DNA of 64,000 bases from Coleophoma eucalyptorum (Eukaryota > Ascomycota > Leotiomycetes > Helotiales > Dermateaceae), in assembly GCA_026120035.1 (NCBI GenBank), contig JALRME010000004.1, positions 434,001-498,000 on the forward strand, in the 5' to 3' direction. Shown piece by piece: positions 46,820-57,710 of this stretch. Position 1 is the first letter of the stretch; every line of letters starts with the position of its first letter. Position numbers and translations under genes: made by a program. Below the pieces are notes generated by a model that made no database searches, was not told where the DNA came from, and saw only the letters and a program-made list of their open reading frames with translations.

Positions 46820-48598
46820 TTAAAAATCTTCATCTTCCTCCTCAATATCATAAACCTCCAACTCACAAACCATAGTCCTGCAACCAGGAGTGACCGCGAT
46901 GGGAAATCCACCATAATCCGGATCCTCATTAGCCATCATCAAGAACTCGCCATGGCGATGCTCGTCACCATTAAGCACTCTCCCAGTCTTAAGCTCAACC
47001 TTTCCATCCTTGTTCTTCGAAACAACCTTCTCCTCCGCATGCAGAATACTCGAGAAGGTAGCCTTAGGATTCACGCTCTTTACCAAGAAGTTGAATCCCC
47101 ATCCCACGAGCAGAAACTTGCCTTCACCAAGATGGATGATAAGGCCAGCACCAGGACCAGGCTTACCAAAAACAAACGCGCGGTCGATGGTGATTTCGTA
47201 CTTCCCAAACTGCCGCACCCACAGTCTCGGCTTAGGGTCTTCGTCTAGCTCATCGAAGAAGAAACCCATGACATCGTCAGGGTTGATTGCTTGTCGCTCC
47301 AGCACGAGAGAGGACACTGATGAGAGGAGTCCGTAGTGTCTAGTTATGGCCGCCTCCGATGCAAGCTCAGAGTCGATGCCAAAAGGCGAGCATCCGAGAG
47401 CTGCGTAGGTTCCGAATGCAAGCCAAACCCTCCGAGCACCTTTCTCATCGCGGCGCTGCTCTGGGATAAAGAGTGGTTGGTTTCCATGGCGGTAGTCAAT
47501 GCAGACACTCTCATAGTCATGGAAGTACAAGTCAGGGGCGATGAAGTCGAGATGAGGGCCGGTGTTGAACTTCCACACGTCTAGAGTATGTGGGCAAGCA
47601 CCGCCTGATGGGTAGACACCCGGCTTTCCACCACCGCCCACAATCACGGGAACATCGGAGTCGAGATTGCTGTTGTCGTCTTCCACATTGAGCCACACGT
47701 TGGTATACAGCGGGATGGGGTACTCTTTCTTCCCACTCTCAGCCACATGTGAGATGTACTTAGAAAATGCATCGGCCATGAACATCTCCTCCGCCGCCGG
47801 ACCTTTACCGAAACACTCTTCCCAAGTCGCCTCGCCAGCCGTAAGCGATTGAATTCCTGGGAAACGCTGCACAAACTTAGGATGGAGGCTGTTTGTAGAA
47901 GCTTGCTGTAGATGTTGGAGTAGTGGTTGCGGAACGGGCTTCTTAAACAGCTCGTTTGCAAGGCGCGAGCGGTCCCGAGAGTCGCCGAGAAGACCAGTTT
48001 CGTTTTCAACCTGGATCATGAGGACAGTGTTGTGCTCGCTGTCGACTTCCTTAAGGTGCTGCATCAGCTTCCCAAAAGCCTTCGCATCAGCCTCCCACGC
48101 CTTCTGGTTAAACGGCGAAACCAGCTCCTCTGTGCGAACCACCGCACCGGCCTCTGAGACGTGTACTCGCGGGAAGCGCTTGACGTCTTTCCTCACCCAC
48201 CCGGGAGTATATGTAGAGAGGGCGTTTTTGAAAGAACCAAACCACAGCAGTACGAGGTGAAGATCGTGGCTGCGTGCATCGTGCAGGATCTCGTCCAGCT
48301 CGGCAAAATCAAAGCGGCCTTCTTCCGGCTCGATCATCTCCCAGGTCACAGAGCCGAGGAGGGTGTTGATGTTCATGGCTTTCATGTTGGGCCACACGGT
48401 GCGCATATATTCGGCGCTGCTGAGCGACGAGTTATGCAGCTCGCCCGCAAGCATGAGGAAGGGCTTGCCATTGACAATCAATTGGCTCGAGGTTGGGGTT
48501 TTTCGGAGGTGCGGGATGCTGGGAGACATTGTGTGCGATGCTACTGGAACCGTGTAGTTGGAGTCCGGTTGTTTCTGGGTATATAGGCCTGCCACCAT
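46820..48598 (-). CDS. Beta-galactosidase-like glycoside hydrolase (GH35/GH42 type with DUF5597-like C terminus)
   Basis: Intronless, 592 aa from the ATG at 48598. An ATG at 48529 (MSPSIPHLRKTPTSSQLIVN) may be the real start, because family members begin about there. The TIM barrel shows LIVNGKPFLMLAGELHNSS, TWEMIEPEEGRFDF, LLWFGSFKNA, then IQVENETGLLG, where the E of NE is the expected acid/base, and QPLFIPEQRRDEKG with the expected nucleophile Glu. The C-terminal part (GAGLIIHLGEGKFLLVGWGF, then TPGCRTMVCELEVYDIEEED) resembles the DUF5597 domain of this subfamily. There is no signal peptide, so it is probably intracellular, acting on sugars brought in by the transporter. It converges with regulator 1 across 117 bp. 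Confidence 0.9.
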   Translation of the reverse strand: MVAGLYTQKQPDSNYTVPVASHTMSPSIPHLRKTPTSSQLIVNGKPFLMLAGELHNSSLSSAEYMRTVWPNMKAMNINTLLGSVTWEMIEPEEGRFDFAELDEILHDARSHDLHLVLLWFGSFKNALSTYTPGWVRKDVKRFPRVHVSEAGAVVRTEELVSPFNQKAWEADAKAFGKLMQHLKEVDSEHNTVLMIQVENETGLLGDSRDRSRLANELFKKPVPQPLLQHLQQASTNSLHPKFVQRFPGIQSLTAGEATWEECFGKGPAAEEMFMADAFSKYISHVAESGKKEYPIPLYTNVWLNVEDDNSNLDSDVPVIVGGGGKPGVYPSGGACPHTLDVWKFNTGPHLDFIAPDLYFHDYESVCIDYRHGNQPLFIPEQRRDEKGARRVWLAFGTYAALGCSPFGIDSELASEAAITRHYGLLSSVSSLVLERQAINPDDVMGFFFDELDEDPKPRLWVRQFGKYEITIDRAFVFGKPGPGAGLIIHLGEGKFLLVGWGFNFLVKSVNPKATFSSILHAEEKVVSKNKDGKVELKTGRVLNGDEHRHGEFLMMANEDPDYGGFPIAVTPGCRTMVCELEVYDIEEEDEDF

Positions 48599-49401
48599 AG
48601 CTTTCCTTTCTGGCTAGGTATAATCAACACGCTTCCACAGGTACAGGTACAGACAGAAGGTAGAAGAGCGGTTTGAACGGAATGAGATGAAGATTGAAGA
48701 AAAACAGACAAGACGAAGTCATGACTTATAGCAACCCCTCCACGGCTGACATGTAGTTTATTTTTTTATGGATAGCTCTCCTACAGCCTTTCTGTTATTG
48801 GTGCAGCGATGGGGAACCAAGGTATACGGTCATAATGCGCTCGATGTTGCAGGGATCGCATATTCCTCGGATCGCATAAATCTCGGAGCCAGACACCAGT
48901 GACTAACCCTAGTGCGGGGGTTGAGAGTGGGGAAAAGGGGCGGGGGAGGAAAAGGCGGGTGAAGAGGATTTCCGAATCTTACCTAAGGTGGTCGACCGTT
49001 TCCTATGGCTGTTCGTCGCGCTGACGATCTTCTCAAAGCTTAGGATTTTAGTATGATTGAATTCCACCTTTTCTAAATGTCTTCTTATGTTTTCGGTCCT
49101 TCGTTTTACTGTATAGGAAGTACACTTCGGTCTAGGAGGCTCACGGCCTGTAAATCCACGAAATAGAAATACCGTTAAGGTAAATGATAAAATAGCGCTG
49201 AACAGAAACATTAGATTGGATTTCTTGCTAGCGGTCCGATAATAGCGACGTCCCGTGACTATGGTATATAAGATAGTGCACCGTACTGCCCCGTTCGGGC
49301 CGCAGCTGCTGAATCATAGTCTGAAAGAGTGCTTCGGCCGTGGTTTAGGCCCCGTGTAACCCACACAGTCGTCTTATAAGGGCTCGGATCCGGGTGCTTC
49401 A
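48599..49401. promoter_or_regulatory. Upstream region of the glycosidase gene
   Basis: It holds the glycosidase promoter and the 3' UTR of regulator 2. CTCGGATCC (reverse of GGATCCGAG) is at 49383-49391 and forms CGGATCCG at 49385-49392. A near copy, CTCGGATCG, is at 48866-48874. Confidence 0.5.
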
Positions 49402-51888
49402 TCACCAGAGTGCCGGCCCCTCCATGTCCATATCGTCATTGAACATCCAACTCATTGGATCGGCGTTTCCTGAACCTAGTATGGTATCTGATGTCTGCAT
49501 AATGGTGAGCAAGAGTAAAGAATTTAGGTACGATGATGCTTCTGTACTAACCATGAAGCCCCATTCATCCATCGCCTCGACTGGCATGGCCAACGAGAAA
49601 TCTTGAACTTCACTAACAGCTCCCTCCCCGTGCTCCTGGGCCGCTGCCATCTCTTCTAGAATCGGCAAGCATACTTCCCCAACATTCCCCGCAGCCTTAA
49701 CCAGCATCTTGGCAATCTCGTCCTTGCCCAGTCCCTGCATGAGTCCTTCTATCTGTGCTCTAATCACACTCATAAGCAGGACCCCTTTAACGTTCGTCTC
49801 ACCAGCCTTAATGACATCTATACACCACGCTTTGGTATCATCTAGCACGGAAAGCAGATCTGGTCGTACCGGGACTGGACCTAGACTGTCTTCCTCCTGT
49901 AATTGTGTCCGAAGCTCTACAGCAATAAGCATGGCTGCATTAATGGCCGCAACTGGATAGAAGCCCGAGCTACAGGTCATGAGCCGGCGCAAATCGTCCC
50001 AGTGAGATGGAGTCGCATCACCGTAGGGTTGTGCAACTGTGCGGGGAGGGGACGGGTACATGGCGCGCCAGATTTTGAGCGATGACTCTACTACGGCTTT
50101 CCGAGAAAAGGCGCAGGCTGTCTCATGCAGTGCTGGGCCGAAGTACGGAGCGTGGAGAGATGAGAGATACCAATGCATGAGGAGATCTACAGCGCGGATC
50201 TCGAATTGAGAGGGCGAAGGTTGAGAACCCGGGCTGCTGCATGTTTGCAGCGTTCGAACCAGACCTTTGTATGCTGTGCGTAGCTCTGCATCAAGCCGGA
50301 GAGTTTCTTCGTATGTGCCAGACGAGGCAAGATCGTTCAAAAACCTGGCCACGGCCAGACGGTGTGGGAAAGTCTTGCGTAGTGCTACTGCAATGGAGAC
50401 TTGCGTGAAGGTACTTTCCAGTTTTGGCACTGGACTGTCGGTCATGAGTTGGTCATCGTCAAAGTTGCCAGGAGGCGCTGTGTCAAAGTCGTCAAGAGAA
50501 ATGAAAGGAGGTCCCCCGGAGGTCAAACTAGACTGCAAATTCACCTCCAAGATCGTGTTCCAGAGTCTCCGACGCATCTCGGCAGCAAACGTTGACCTCT
50601 GTGGTAAGTGAACAGGGTCTCTATGCAGACCAACGTGCACTGCTCTTCTAAGAAGTGCGCCAGCCGAAATCCACATCAAGTCTCCGCCAACACTTACCCT
50701 TTCCTGAGCAAACAAAAGAAGGAGGTTTGTCTGTAAAGACTGGATGTCTAGCCGCGACTTGAATTTGGGCTCCGAGACCCAACTATGTGCTTCGTGAACC
50801 CATCGTACAGCTGAGGTCCGCAGTGAAAACTGGTCGTCGTAGGTGGTCGCACCAATGGCGAGCACGAGCTTAAGCTGAACCATAAAGGCAGTATTTGGAG
50901 CGCTATTCGACACCCAGAGGGCCTCATAGTCCCTGCGGAAGGTAGGGATATGCAGTATTCGATAAATTGACTCTGTCATTCGAAGGTAGCAGTCAACCAG
51001 CGTGTCGGCAACCTCTTTAGAAGGTAAATCGAGCGTGGGCGGCGAGGGCCACGGAGACGCCCGCCGTGCCTTGATGACCCTTGCCAAAGATTTGCACCTC
51101 TCCATGCCAGACCAGGCATTTGGTGATCTTCCCACTAGATGAGATTCAATCATCTCCAAGATTTCCCGGATCTGAGAATTGTTAGACTATTTCCTCGTCT
51201 AAGAAAGCCCGATAGCTAGGCAGCATGTGAATACTCACCAGGAGAAGTCCATTGACTGCCCAATGGCTTTGGCCCAGTAAGCGTGTCTTATGCATAGCAC
51301 TGCGAGCAATGGCTTGAGTTTTCCCCAATGGGTCCGTCTCACAATGGACGTGAAATATTCCACCCAGGCGTGAGCTTGTCGTCTCGATGTTCGAGATCGG
51401 AGTCGAAGCAGGAGACTGAATAGAGCCCAGAGTCGACTTGGAAAGCTGGTCCTCCAACTGTCGAATTCTAAGCTTCAGTCTTATTGACTCAGCATCCTGG
51501 GCAGATGACTGGCTTGTAGGTGTCGATGCGCGTGTTGAACCGGAAGCCAGTGAGCTTGATGGATGGCTAGGATATGTTGAGCCGCTAGTGCTAGATACCC
51601 CGTCATTAGGCATTGGCTTGCGAGTCGTTGCGGCGAGGCTAGAGTTGGTTATCTGATTCTGACTGAGATGGTACCGAGGAGAGGAGATAGGATGCTTTGG
51701 ATTCTCATAGACACAGGCATCGCTTTTAGACCGCAGACAATTGCTGCATGGCGTTTCTCGATTGCATCTGATCTTGCGTTTCCTGCAAAGAGAACATGAC
51801 CTGATATCTTACCATTAGCACTGATACACCAGCGTGATATCTCAGCTTACACAGGGGGCCTTCTACGCCGCCCGTCAGGCTCGGCCAT
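49402..51888 (-). CDS. Zn(II)2Cys6 transcription factor (cluster regulator 2)
   Basis: Exons 51851-51888, 51239-51800 and 49402-51171, in phase, about 789 aa. The first intron (51801-51850) restores RRRRPPVSCSLCRKRKIRCN followed by RETPCSNCLRSKSDACVYE, a complete zinc cluster. A Ser/Thr-rich linker and a short heptad-like helix (RLKLRIRQLEDQLSK) follow for dimerisation, then the Fungal_trans domain (YLRMTESIYRILHIPTFRRD, SVGGDLMWISAGALLRRAVH, MRRRLWNTILEVNLQSSLTS). Near the C terminus a 57-nt in-frame stretch at 49495-49551 has GTTAGT and ATGCAG ends and may be an intron, giving 770 aa. It is divergent from the monocarboxylate-type transporter at 52497. Confidence 0.9.
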
Positions 51889-52496
51889 AATTGTCTCTTC
51901 TCACTTATTAGTTTCCACTTGTGGTTTTGTGAGCTGCAGGAAATTCATATGAGGGATTGGGCGTCTAGAACTATTAAACAAGAGTCATTCGAGAAATGTA
52001 GTAGTGTCTGAGCTGGGGTTTTATTATGAATAATAAAAGATGAAATGAGTAAGAGCAGGAACATGCTTACTATCTGTTTGACAATAAATAAGGTGGGGAA
52101 GACGTCTTTTTGAAGCGGTTCGGCAATTGCACCTATGGTCTCTGTCGGTTACCATTCTCCGATTCCGACACCCAAAATACATTGCTGAGTCCGGATCCGA
52201 GTCCGAGTCCCGTCAACCAGCGAACTGCCTCCGAGAGACGCTGACATCAGAACTCATGAAAATCAAGATGCTTCAAGGTGTATATATACCGCCTGTTATC
52301 ACTTGTAAATTCATTTCTTGTAAATCATCACTTTATTCTATACCTGACCACGACTGAAAACATCACGCACTTATAAAGTAGCCCACATACAATACCTACT
52401 TAATACCTTATACCACTCTGCTAAAGGCTAGTCTCACAATCACTCTACCTTGCTTATATTTCTTATAAGAACTCTCTTCATAATTTTTCCGACGCT
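51889..52496. promoter_or_regulatory. Divergent promoter of regulator 2 and the MFS transporter
   Basis: About 610 bp. GGATCCGAG is at 52193-52201, inside CGGATCCG at 52192-52199 and followed by a second CCGAG. A TATATATA element lies near 52280, on the transporter side. Confidence 0.55.
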
Positions 52497-53869
52497 ATGG
52501 CAACTGCAGTAATTGAGCCAGAGGTCTCGAGCCAGGCCGACAGTCCAGAGTTACAACAACACTCAACGGTCGCCTCTAAGCGAGACTGCGAGAAGGCAGC
52601 TCCCGAACTCGACTTCGGGCCGGCACCAGAGGGCGGCACCCAAGCTTGGCTCGTCGCGGGTGGAGGCGCGGCCATATTCTTCTGTACACTGGGTTTTGCC
52701 AACTCGTTTGGCACATTCGAGGAGTACTACCTAACCCACCAGCTGCAAGGGGAGTCGGCCTCCAAAATTTCCTGGATTGGCTCCCTGGCATCGTTCCTCC
52801 AGTTCTTTGCTGGGATGGTTGGTGGACCGCTATTTGATCGCTTTGGTACAAAGGTATGTTAGCAATTTGAATACGTCCAGTAAATCGGCACTAAAATTAA
52901 TTGCGGCAGATTATGCGGCCAGCGGCCATCGCATACGTCTTCGCCATGATGATGCTGAGCTTGTGCAAGACGTACTGGCAGGTCATGCTTGTGCAGGGTG
53001 TTCTGATGGGCCTTGTCATGGGCCTTATACAGCTCCCAGCATTTGCTGCCGTGTCACAATACTTCGACAAGAATCGCGCCGGCGCCCTAGGCTTGGTTGT
53101 GTCTGGATCATCCGTTGGCGGCATTATCATACCGATTGCCTTGTCGAAAATGCTGAACGGTTCCTCGCTTGGCTTCGGATGGTCAGTCCGCATTATTGGC
53201 TTCCTCATATTACCGTTCGTGATATTTGCCTGCGTGGCTATTAAGCCGCGCTTGCCACCGCGGAAAACTGAGTTCTGGCTTTTGTCAGCCTACAAAGATT
53301 CCCGCTTCATCATTCTCATTGCCGCCATGTTCTTCATGTTCTTCGGCATGTTTACTCCATTCTTTTACCTCCCCACATACGCTACCACACAGGGCATGAG
53401 CCCAACCATGGCCGGCTATCTGCTCTCGATCCTCAATGCGGCTTCCACATTTGGCCGTATCATCCCCGGCGTGCTCGCAGACAAATATGGCCGCATGAAC
53501 ATATTTGCACTGGGGGGTGTCTCTACCGGAATTATCATCTTCTGTATGACCACCGCAACAAATAACGCTGGTTTGATCGTGTACTCGGTTTTCTTTGGCT
53601 TTGCTTCGGGGACCATTATCTCAGGAGGCTCTGCCGCCTTTTCGCTCTGTCCGCAAGACGCACGCAACATCGGCACCTATATGGGTATGGGTCTGGCTCT
53701 TGCTGGTGTAGGAGGCCTCATCGGCCCGCCAGTGAACGGTGCCATCGTCAACATATACGGAGGTTTCTTTCAAGTGTCCTTGGTCAGCGGTGCCATGTGC
53801 CTGTTCGGTGGCTTAGTTGCGTTTGCAGCCAAGCTTGCCACCCCGCAAGGTCTCCTGGGAAGAACATAA
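52497..53869 (+). CDS. MFS transporter, monocarboxylate porter type
   Basis: Two exons, 52497-52853 and 52910-53869, in phase 0, 438 aa. The ATG at 52497 is followed by an acidic cytosolic N terminus and then the family opening EGGTQAWLVAGGGAAIFFCT. FANSFGTFEEYYL and WIGSLASFLQFFAG in helices 1-2 are typical of fungal MCH/monocarboxylate porters. Later segments are FDRFGTK, YFDKNRAGALGLVVSGSSVG, GRIIPGVLADKYGRMN and IGPPVNGAIV. Twelve helices are expected. Members of this group carry acids, riboflavin or unknown metabolites, and the substrate cannot be named. It is divergent from regulator 2, with a copy of the cluster-wide GGATCCGAG motif between them. Confidence 0.92.
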
Positions 53870-54937
53870 ATCTCAAATGCTTCCGGCTGCATGAATGGAC
53901 TCTTGGCAAAGATCACTACTCTATCTCGCCGCTATTTCGTGTTTCCATTTTCACGGAAGATAATTCTTCTTATTGGGGCTATCCCAAAGTAACAGTGCTG
54001 CAATTACATTTCTTTTTGTTCGGATTTGCAGCCCATGAAGGCTGGTCTTAGTGTCATCTGAAACAGGCATTGATGGCCCAAAGTAGACATAATTGTAAAC
54101 CGTCATGCTTTGATCTGCTACAGGCGTTAGGTTAGAGGCTGAATCTGAAGGAATTAATCAAAAGAGAAGGAATTGTGTCCGATTATTTACGAAGTAAATA
54201 GCCATCTTTGTTGTTTTTGAATAAATCAGCAGCCCTACCAATCTGAAACTATGGATTGCTCAATTCAAAGATAAATATAACCTCACCAAAGTTTAAAAAT
54301 GTAATCACCATTGATTGAACTTCCTCTTCTTTTACTTATAAATAGTGTCCGAAAAGTCGGAAAAGTAGACTAATTCTCAATGGCGCTCCAGGAACAAATT
54401 TTGCCTAAGTATGGGAGAAAGCCAGAGTTGTCTTGTCCTGTTTGAGGATAATATGTAACAAGCAGCATCCTGCTAATTATTCCTGAATACGACGATATCA
54501 CTCCATCCATGGGTACGGATCTGGGATCATAATACGGTTAATAAAATCCGCACACTCTTTCCCTCCGTTTCAACTTAAGGGGAAATGGTATGACGGTTTG
54601 ATGGCACATGCAAGTAAAGAGTAGCATGATCGATAGATATATTCAAGATTGCAAGATCCAGCTTTTTATCATACTATGTATGAGCCATTGAATAATTAAA
54701 TTGTCAAGGCAGGCTAAAGGCGCTTCTACACTCACTACGGTAAGACTCGGGACTCTCCAACGAGCACGTCGAGCGAGGTGATGGAAATAGGCGAGAGTTC
54801 TTTCCCTTATCGGAAGCCACGAATGCTCGCTAAACCTTTTCTGGGTGGCAATCTCTGAAAAGGAGCATCCACTCTGTTCCACAACTACATAAACGCAAAT
54901 TGCAAATTACATAATCAATAAGTACAAACAATTGTAT
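53870..54937. other. Intergenic, no gene seen
   Basis: AT-rich. A 79-codon minus frame at 54643-54882 has no recognisable motif. Confidence 0.45.
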
Positions 54938-55040
54938 GGCCTGATAGTTCAGTGGTAGAATTCTTGCTTTGGGTCTCGCTAGGACTTCCGTTCTGGGCCT
55001 CAAATGTAAGAGGTCTCCGGTTCGATCCCGGATTAGGCCC
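54938..55040 (+). tRNA. tRNA-Pro (TGG) with intron
   Basis: The acceptor stem GGCCTGA pairs with TTAGGCC, and the T arm is TCCGG-TTCGATC-CCGGA. The anticodon stem CTTGC/GTAAG carries the loop TTTGGGT, anticodon TGG. A 31-nt intron at 54974-55004 lies directly after position 37, the canonical nuclear site. A T-rich stretch follows at about 55045-55060 as a Pol III terminator. Confidence 0.92.
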
Positions 55041-55560
55041 TCATATTTCTTTTATTTTTGGTCCAAAATCAGTACTACCGTTATCGGAGACTGTCGCTTT
55101 CGTTCTATGTAAGCAGATTTTCTTTCAACGGTTGTTGTGTTCTTCTACAAACGATTTTTATCCTTTTCTGTTTTTGCATCCTCCAGTTTTGGACAATCGT
55201 GTTACGGTGAACGAGATTTTCGGCTACCGGAGAGGATTTTAGCAAGTTAGGCTATGCACAAAATTGTGTATATGCTGCATGGGTCGTAGAGCGTTTCCGG
55301 AGTCGGGAAACGGAGTGTCTGTATCCTTGAAGGAGCTTTATCATCATGCTGCTGCTTTAACAACATGAGATTGTTGCCTGACGAACCTTCGAGGGCTGTT
55401 AGCCTATTAGACTGGCCAGATAGCAAACAAGCCAATTATATACTAGTGTACTGCACTTATGGTTTCATCAGCGTCCTTTATGCACGGAAAACCTGTTTTT
55501 TAATACAATAATAGGTACGGACTACGACTTGCGGCCTGCGCTCGACGCTCCTCGACCATC
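55041..55560. other. Intergenic, no gene seen
   Basis: Only short frames (for example 55247-55435 minus) without recognisable motif. Confidence 0.4.
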
Positions 55561-55576
55561 TAAGGTACAACCTATC

Positions 55577-56172
55577 CTAACTACTGGAGCCTAACCACTG
55601 GAGCCATAGTTTCCAAGAGCTTCTCTGAGTCTCCTTCCGCGGACCCAACAACGGCTGTTCTTCGTCCGCTATATTTTCTTCTTCCCACATCCGATCAGCA
55701 TGCTGGACGTCCCACCTTGCGTTCTCCATTCCTAGCTCCTTTGAACGAAGTCGTAAAGTTCCGTCGACATTCATTGTAACCCAGGGAATTCCTAAAAAGT
55801 CAATGAGCTGGAGTATTTGCTAGACACCTTCGAATTTACCTTCGTAGCCAAGACCTGCAAGTATTGGGACCGTTTTCAAACGAATTAAGGTTGACCTACG
55901 AAGTTCAATCTCGTGAAGCGATAACTGTGTAAACATAGCAGATGCTGAAAATAGTCGGCAACTCTCTTTACTTTTATCCCACTCGTGCTTTTCGACGCAG
56001 AGGATATTCTAGTTGAAGGAGGACTTGATATCGAGGTCTAAGTTTCGAAGTTTGCGATTAATAGTCTGCCAGGAGTATATATATCCGTTCATTACAAAGA
56101 ATAACTCTGTAACTACATCTTCATCTGAAAGGTCCCTAATACGCAGCACCTCTTGCTCTATCCAGGTAGCCA
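55577..56172 (-). pseudogene. Orphan gene copy A, broken by two TAG codons
   Basis: Read from an ATG at 56172 the minus strand gives one long frame: MATWIEQEVLRIRDLSDEDV, GYIYSWQTINRKLRNLD, then TAG, NILCVEKHEWDKSKESCRLF, a further 50 residues, a second TAG, QILQLIDFLGIPWVTMNVDG, and a charged C terminus. Both stops can come from CAG or TGG by a single transition. The start resembles the plus-strand gene at 57711: LSDEDV versus ISDQEV, YSWQTINRKL versus YSWHTIARRL, and NILCVE versus NILYEW. The family is not one I recognise, and no function is proposed. Confidence 0.5.
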
Positions 56173-56667
56173 TAATTAGAAGAGTGGTAATGCTTGATAG
56201 TGTTCTTTGTTGATAATTGATCGAACTTCAAAGCTGATTTCATCTTGCTACAAAAGGTTCTTGAAGCTGAGAAGCGCGGTAGCCTTCGTTGTCTTAATTT
56301 TCCTTCTTAGACTCCCAATCTCGACTTTCTGTTTCTATGTTTCCTAATTTCTATTTCTTGTTCTTCGTCGCCTATTTCCCATTTCTGGTTTTCCGTTTCC
56401 CGTCTCCCAAAGTTTCTTACGATCGAATTGCCGGGACTCGGATAGATAGTAGATATGTAACTCATATACATACCTATACCAGATTTTTAAACTTGAACGA
56501 GACGTCAGCCGTTATCTTTGTGCCTGCCTTCAACTCAAATTAGTCCCTTCGTGATCATCGTCTTTAAAACTATATCTTTTATCAATATCTATCCCTAATC
56601 GCGAGTTCGGTCACCAATACAGGACCGGCAAGCCTTATTCTACGATATCGAAAGAGATCACTCTACG
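56173..56667. other. Intergenic between orphan genes
   Basis: Pyrimidine-rich plus strand around 56300-56420. No gene seen. Confidence 0.4.
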
Positions 56668-57009
56668 ATGCCATCCTCTGCAACCGAAAGGTACAATACT
56701 TCCCTCGAAGGCTCAAAGAGTACATATAACGAACTTGTAGCTTTAAGCTTGAAAATTCAAAAGCTTAACCGAGTCAACTTTCACCGGCGTTTCTCTTTAA
56801 TCGAGGTAGACGATTCAAAATATGTTCTACTCAAAGGTTTCAAAACGGCGGAATACCTAGAATCTCGACCCCTTGCAACGATCGAAGAAGAGCCTAAGTC
56901 TGTTGACATAGAGACTCTGCGTTACTCGTCTTCAACTTACCAGTACTGTCAAATACTCGATCCAATCCGTGAGGAACCTGTTTTGGAAGACATTAAGATT
57001 TGGGTTTAA
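56668..57009 (+). CDS. Small hypothetical protein
   Basis: Open frame of 113 aa from the ATG at 56668, with no intron inferred. It is charged and soluble, with no signal peptide or membrane segment. The middle part (FSLIEVDDSKYVLLKGFKTA) looks like a folded beta hairpin, and the tail is acidic (ILDPIREEPVLEDIKIW). It lies between the two related orphan copies. I do not recognise it, and it could be non-coding. Confidence 0.35.
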   Translation: MPSSATERYNTSLEGSKSTYNELVALSLKIQKLNRVNFHRRFSLIEVDDSKYVLLKGFKTAEYLESRPLATIEEEPKSVDIETLRYSSSTYQYCQILDPIREEPVLEDIKIWV

Positions 57010-57710
57010 GGTAGAATAGATTGAAATACAAAAGCCAAAGTGAAGGTAGTAGGCTTTATGATAGGCAATATTTGACGGCATTTGTATGTGCTAGCGCTAA
57101 GAAAATCAGTCATACATATTATAGCTGTTTACTTTAGCTTAATATCATATGTAACTCTTTTGATGCCCTCAATTCCATTCATAAAAGATGTCACGGTGTC
57201 GTTCGGCTATCAACGCTTGAGAGTCTGTTATTACCAGATCTATGGAGGGACCTAGTGGACTACGACTTCATTCGTAGACTTTAAGGAGCCTATCTATTCC
57301 GTACAAACTTTCCTTGGCTCGCTCTCACAAAGTAAGCCTCACTAGGTCTGCTGGCCAGGCACGAAAGTACGGAAGTAGATGTGCTCACTCGTGGCCGCCT
57401 CGCTTAGTGTGTGATACGGTTTCCCATTTTCCGTACTTCCTAACTCGGTTTACATTTCCAAATTTCGGTTTTTATTCCCCGTTTTTATTCCCCGTTTTTA
57501 TTCCCCGTTTTTATTTTCTTGGTCCTACTCTCTCTCCAACTCTTTACAACTTGCAATCATCACTAAATTAAGCACTCCTTCCAGCGCCAAAAGGCTGTTG
57601 GATCTCAAAATACAAGATGAGCAGCCATCAAAAGCGAGCTGCCACAAGCAGCCTTACTTTCTTCTGTCAAATTCTTCTAGTTGAAAATTACTCGACCTCT
57701 TCTATCTAAG
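57010..57710. other. Intergenic with a 13-bp tandem repeat
   Basis: No gene seen. GTTTTTATTCCCC is repeated 3.7 times at 57468-57515, within a pyrimidine-rich stretch upstream of the orphan gene. Confidence 0.5.
57468..57515 (+). repeat. 13-bp tandem repeat, 3.7 units
   Basis: Three perfect copies of GTTTTTATTCCCC at 57468, 57481 and 57494, then a partial copy. Possibly part of a promoter. Confidence 0.9.

Noticed and set aside
42310..53869. Secondary-metabolite cluster
   Set aside because: Transporters and regulators are present but no PKS, NRPS, terpene or P450 gene; a glycosidase fits sugar use better.
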